This document shows, in pieces, positions 63,049-64,000 of a DNA stretch of 64,000 bases. The DNA comes from Agrococcus jejuensis. Its GTDB lineage: Bacteria; Actinomycetota; Actinomycetes; Actinomycetales; Microbacteriaceae. Positions within the stretch are counted from its first letter, which is position 1. Each line of letters opens with the position of its first letter. Made by a program: the position numbers and the translations under genes. The stretch covers positions 434,001 to 498,000 of the forward strand of contig NZ_LT629695.1 of the NCBI RefSeq assembly GCF_900099705.1, read 5' to 3'. Under the pieces are notes generated by a model. It was not told where the DNA came from. It searched no databases and saw only the letters and a list, made by a program, of their open reading frames with translations.

Positions 63049-64000
63049 GGCACGACCTCGCCGCACGCGATCGGGTCGTACGTCATCGACATGGGGTCGG
63101 CGCACGGGTCGTCGAGCGGCTCGCCGCCCGGCACGAACTGCATGACCTGCTCGCCGTCGGCGAGGCCGCTGCGGATCTCGATGACCTGGCCGTCGGTGAG
63201 GCCCAGCTCGACCTGCACCTCCTCCTGCGCGCCGTCGGCGCCGATGCGCACGACGCGGCCGGTGTCGGCGCTGCCGAGCACCGCGGTCGTCGGCAGCGTG
63301 AGCACGTTCTCGGCGACGCCGCCCGCGATCGTCACGTCGGCCGCGAGGCCCGAGAAGACGCGCACCTCGGCGGGCACCTGGCAGCGTGCCGTCGCCGTCG
63401 AGACGCCGGCCGACCCCTCGCCGCCGGGCGTGCCGCCGCCCGAGCCCGTCGACGGCTGCAGCACCTGCAGGCCCGTGCACGTGAACGGCGCGGGGCCGCC
63501 GGGGATCTGCACCTGCGCCTCGGTCGGCTGCGTCGTGAGGCGGTACTGCTCCTGCGCCGTGAGCGGCGCGTCGACGTGGAACGTCGCCGGCTGGACCGAG
63601 CCCGTCTCGGTGCCCACCTGCAGCTCCTGGTTCAGCAGCACCTCGAAGCCCGTCAGCACGCCCGCCGCGGGCGACGTGATCGTGAAGAGCCGCACCGTCG
63701 GGGCCGGCAGCGATCCGTCGGCGTTCGGCTGCGTCGGCTGCGTCTCGACGCGCACGACGTACAGCTCGCTGCCCGCCGAGACGCCCTGGCCGTTCGACGC
63801 GAGGATGCGCGACACCGTGCCGGTCTGCGTCGAGCGCACCGCCACGGCGTCGTCGGGCAGCACCTGGCCCGTCAGCGACAGGTCGTTGCGCACCGTGCCG
63901 ACGGTGGCGGCGACGAGCGGCTCCTCCATCGACGCCGTCGGCGGCAGGTCGACGCCCGCCTCCGACGCCGACGCGTCGGGGAAGAACGCGACCTTCACGA
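63045..64000 (-). CDS. HlyD/MacA-like efflux adaptor (partial, N-terminus outside window)
   Basis: The visible 318 residues show a secreted adaptor: a short beta-barrel/lipoyl part with GTVRNDLSLTGQV and SRILASNGQGVSAGSELY, a cysteine pair region (FTCTGLQV ... ATARCQVP) and the C-terminal barrel with VLTLPTTAVLGSADTGRVV and VELGLTDGQVIEIRSGLADGEQVM. The N-terminal membrane anchor expected before KVAFFPDASA is missing because the gene crosses the right edge. It links the MacB-like permease to the outside in this Gram-positive type exporter. Confidence 0.85.
   Translation of the reverse strand, partial: VKVAFFPDASASEAGVDLPPTASMEEPLVAATVGTVRNDLSLTGQVLPDDAVAVRSTQTGTVSRILASNGQGVSAGSELYVVRVETQPTQPNADGSLPAPTVRLFTITSPAAGVLTGFEVLLNQELQVGTETGSVQPATFHVDAPLTAQEQYRLTTQPTEAQVQIPGGPAPFTCTGLQVLQPSTGSGGGTPGGEGSAGVSTATARCQVPAEVRVFSGLAADVTIAGGVAENVLTLPTTAVLGSADTGRVVRIGADGAQEEVQVELGLTDGQVIEIRSGLADGEQVMQFVPGGEPLDDPCADPMSMTYDPIACGEVVP

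Noticed and set aside
58775-63145. A 1456-codon plus-strand open frame
   Set aside because: It spans ftsK and the exporter genes in antisense; composition is a low-complexity Arg/His/Asp pattern, and no family motif is visible.

Overview
The window is one block of a very GC-rich chromosome (I judge it above 70% G+C by eye). Gene content points to an actinobacterium, probably of the family Microbacteriaceae (an Agrococcus-like genome is my guess). The signs are the infC-rpmI-rplT block with a DUF1844 neighbour, the ftsK-pgsA-cinA-clgR-DUF3046-recA-recX-miaB-miaA-dapF-hflX order, PriA in place of HisA, an actinobacterial rrn operon without spacer tRNAs, and TANNNT -10 boxes a few bases ahead of start codons. 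I see no prophage, insertion sequence, CRISPR array or tRNA gene. This is housekeeping chromosome, and most novelty lies in regulation and gene starts.

Layout. 1-13.6 kb: a truncated TM0106-type RecB-like nuclease/helicase, a DedA membrane protein, then a minus-strand run micropeptide-tlyA-nadK-recN-pyrG-nudix-xerD, preceded by a PEP-mutase-like gene, an NAD-dependent epimerase and an APH-type phosphotransferase. 13.6-19.6 kb: one complete rRNA operon on the minus strand (16S-23S-5S) with its promoter, leader element and twin terminator hairpins. 19.6-22.1 kb: tyrS diverges from a two-gene SatD-like/membrane-protein cassette that has an ordered operator array. 22.1-28.8 kb: arginine genes argC-J-B-F, a multi-pass acyltransferase, then argH. 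28.8-39.5 kb: a SIMPL protein, pheS-pheT, a four-gene glutamate-type amino acid ABC importer, an rRNA methyltransferase and infC-rpmI-rplT. 39.5-43.5 kb: sseB-like, priA, hisH, hisB, hisC. 43.6-44.9 kb: a small LysM protein divergent from lexA. 44.9-48.1 kb: metF-metE. 48.1-64 kb: hflX, an RsmC-like methyltransferase, dapF, miaA, miaB, two sister lipoproteins, recX-recA, DUF3046, a ClgR-like regulator, cinA, pgsA, ftsK, and a three-part MacAB-like exporter that runs off the right edge.

How the genes work together. Two DNA-damage nodes are present: lexA with its divergent LysM partner (a position typical of SOS division inhibitors), and recA-recX with a near-perfect SOS box plus a second promoter resembling the actinobacterial PafBC/RecA-NDp type. 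The arginine, histidine and methionine genes are tightly packed with 4-base NTGA overlaps, so translational coupling is the rule. Two genes depart from ordinary initiation: infC appears to start at ATC, and hisH appears to start at CTG inside a CTGA overlap with hisB.

The most interesting unexplained signals are (1) five alternating half-sites at exact 14-base steps over the promoter of a SatD-like HTH gene coupled to a membrane protein, (2) a strong apparent excess of GGATGC/GCATCC with a matching shortage of GGACGC/GCGTCC, which looks like C-to-T decay at a possibly methylated motif, and (3) a recurrent architecture in which a -10 hexamer sits 6-8 bases before the start codon, predicting many leaderless mRNAs.
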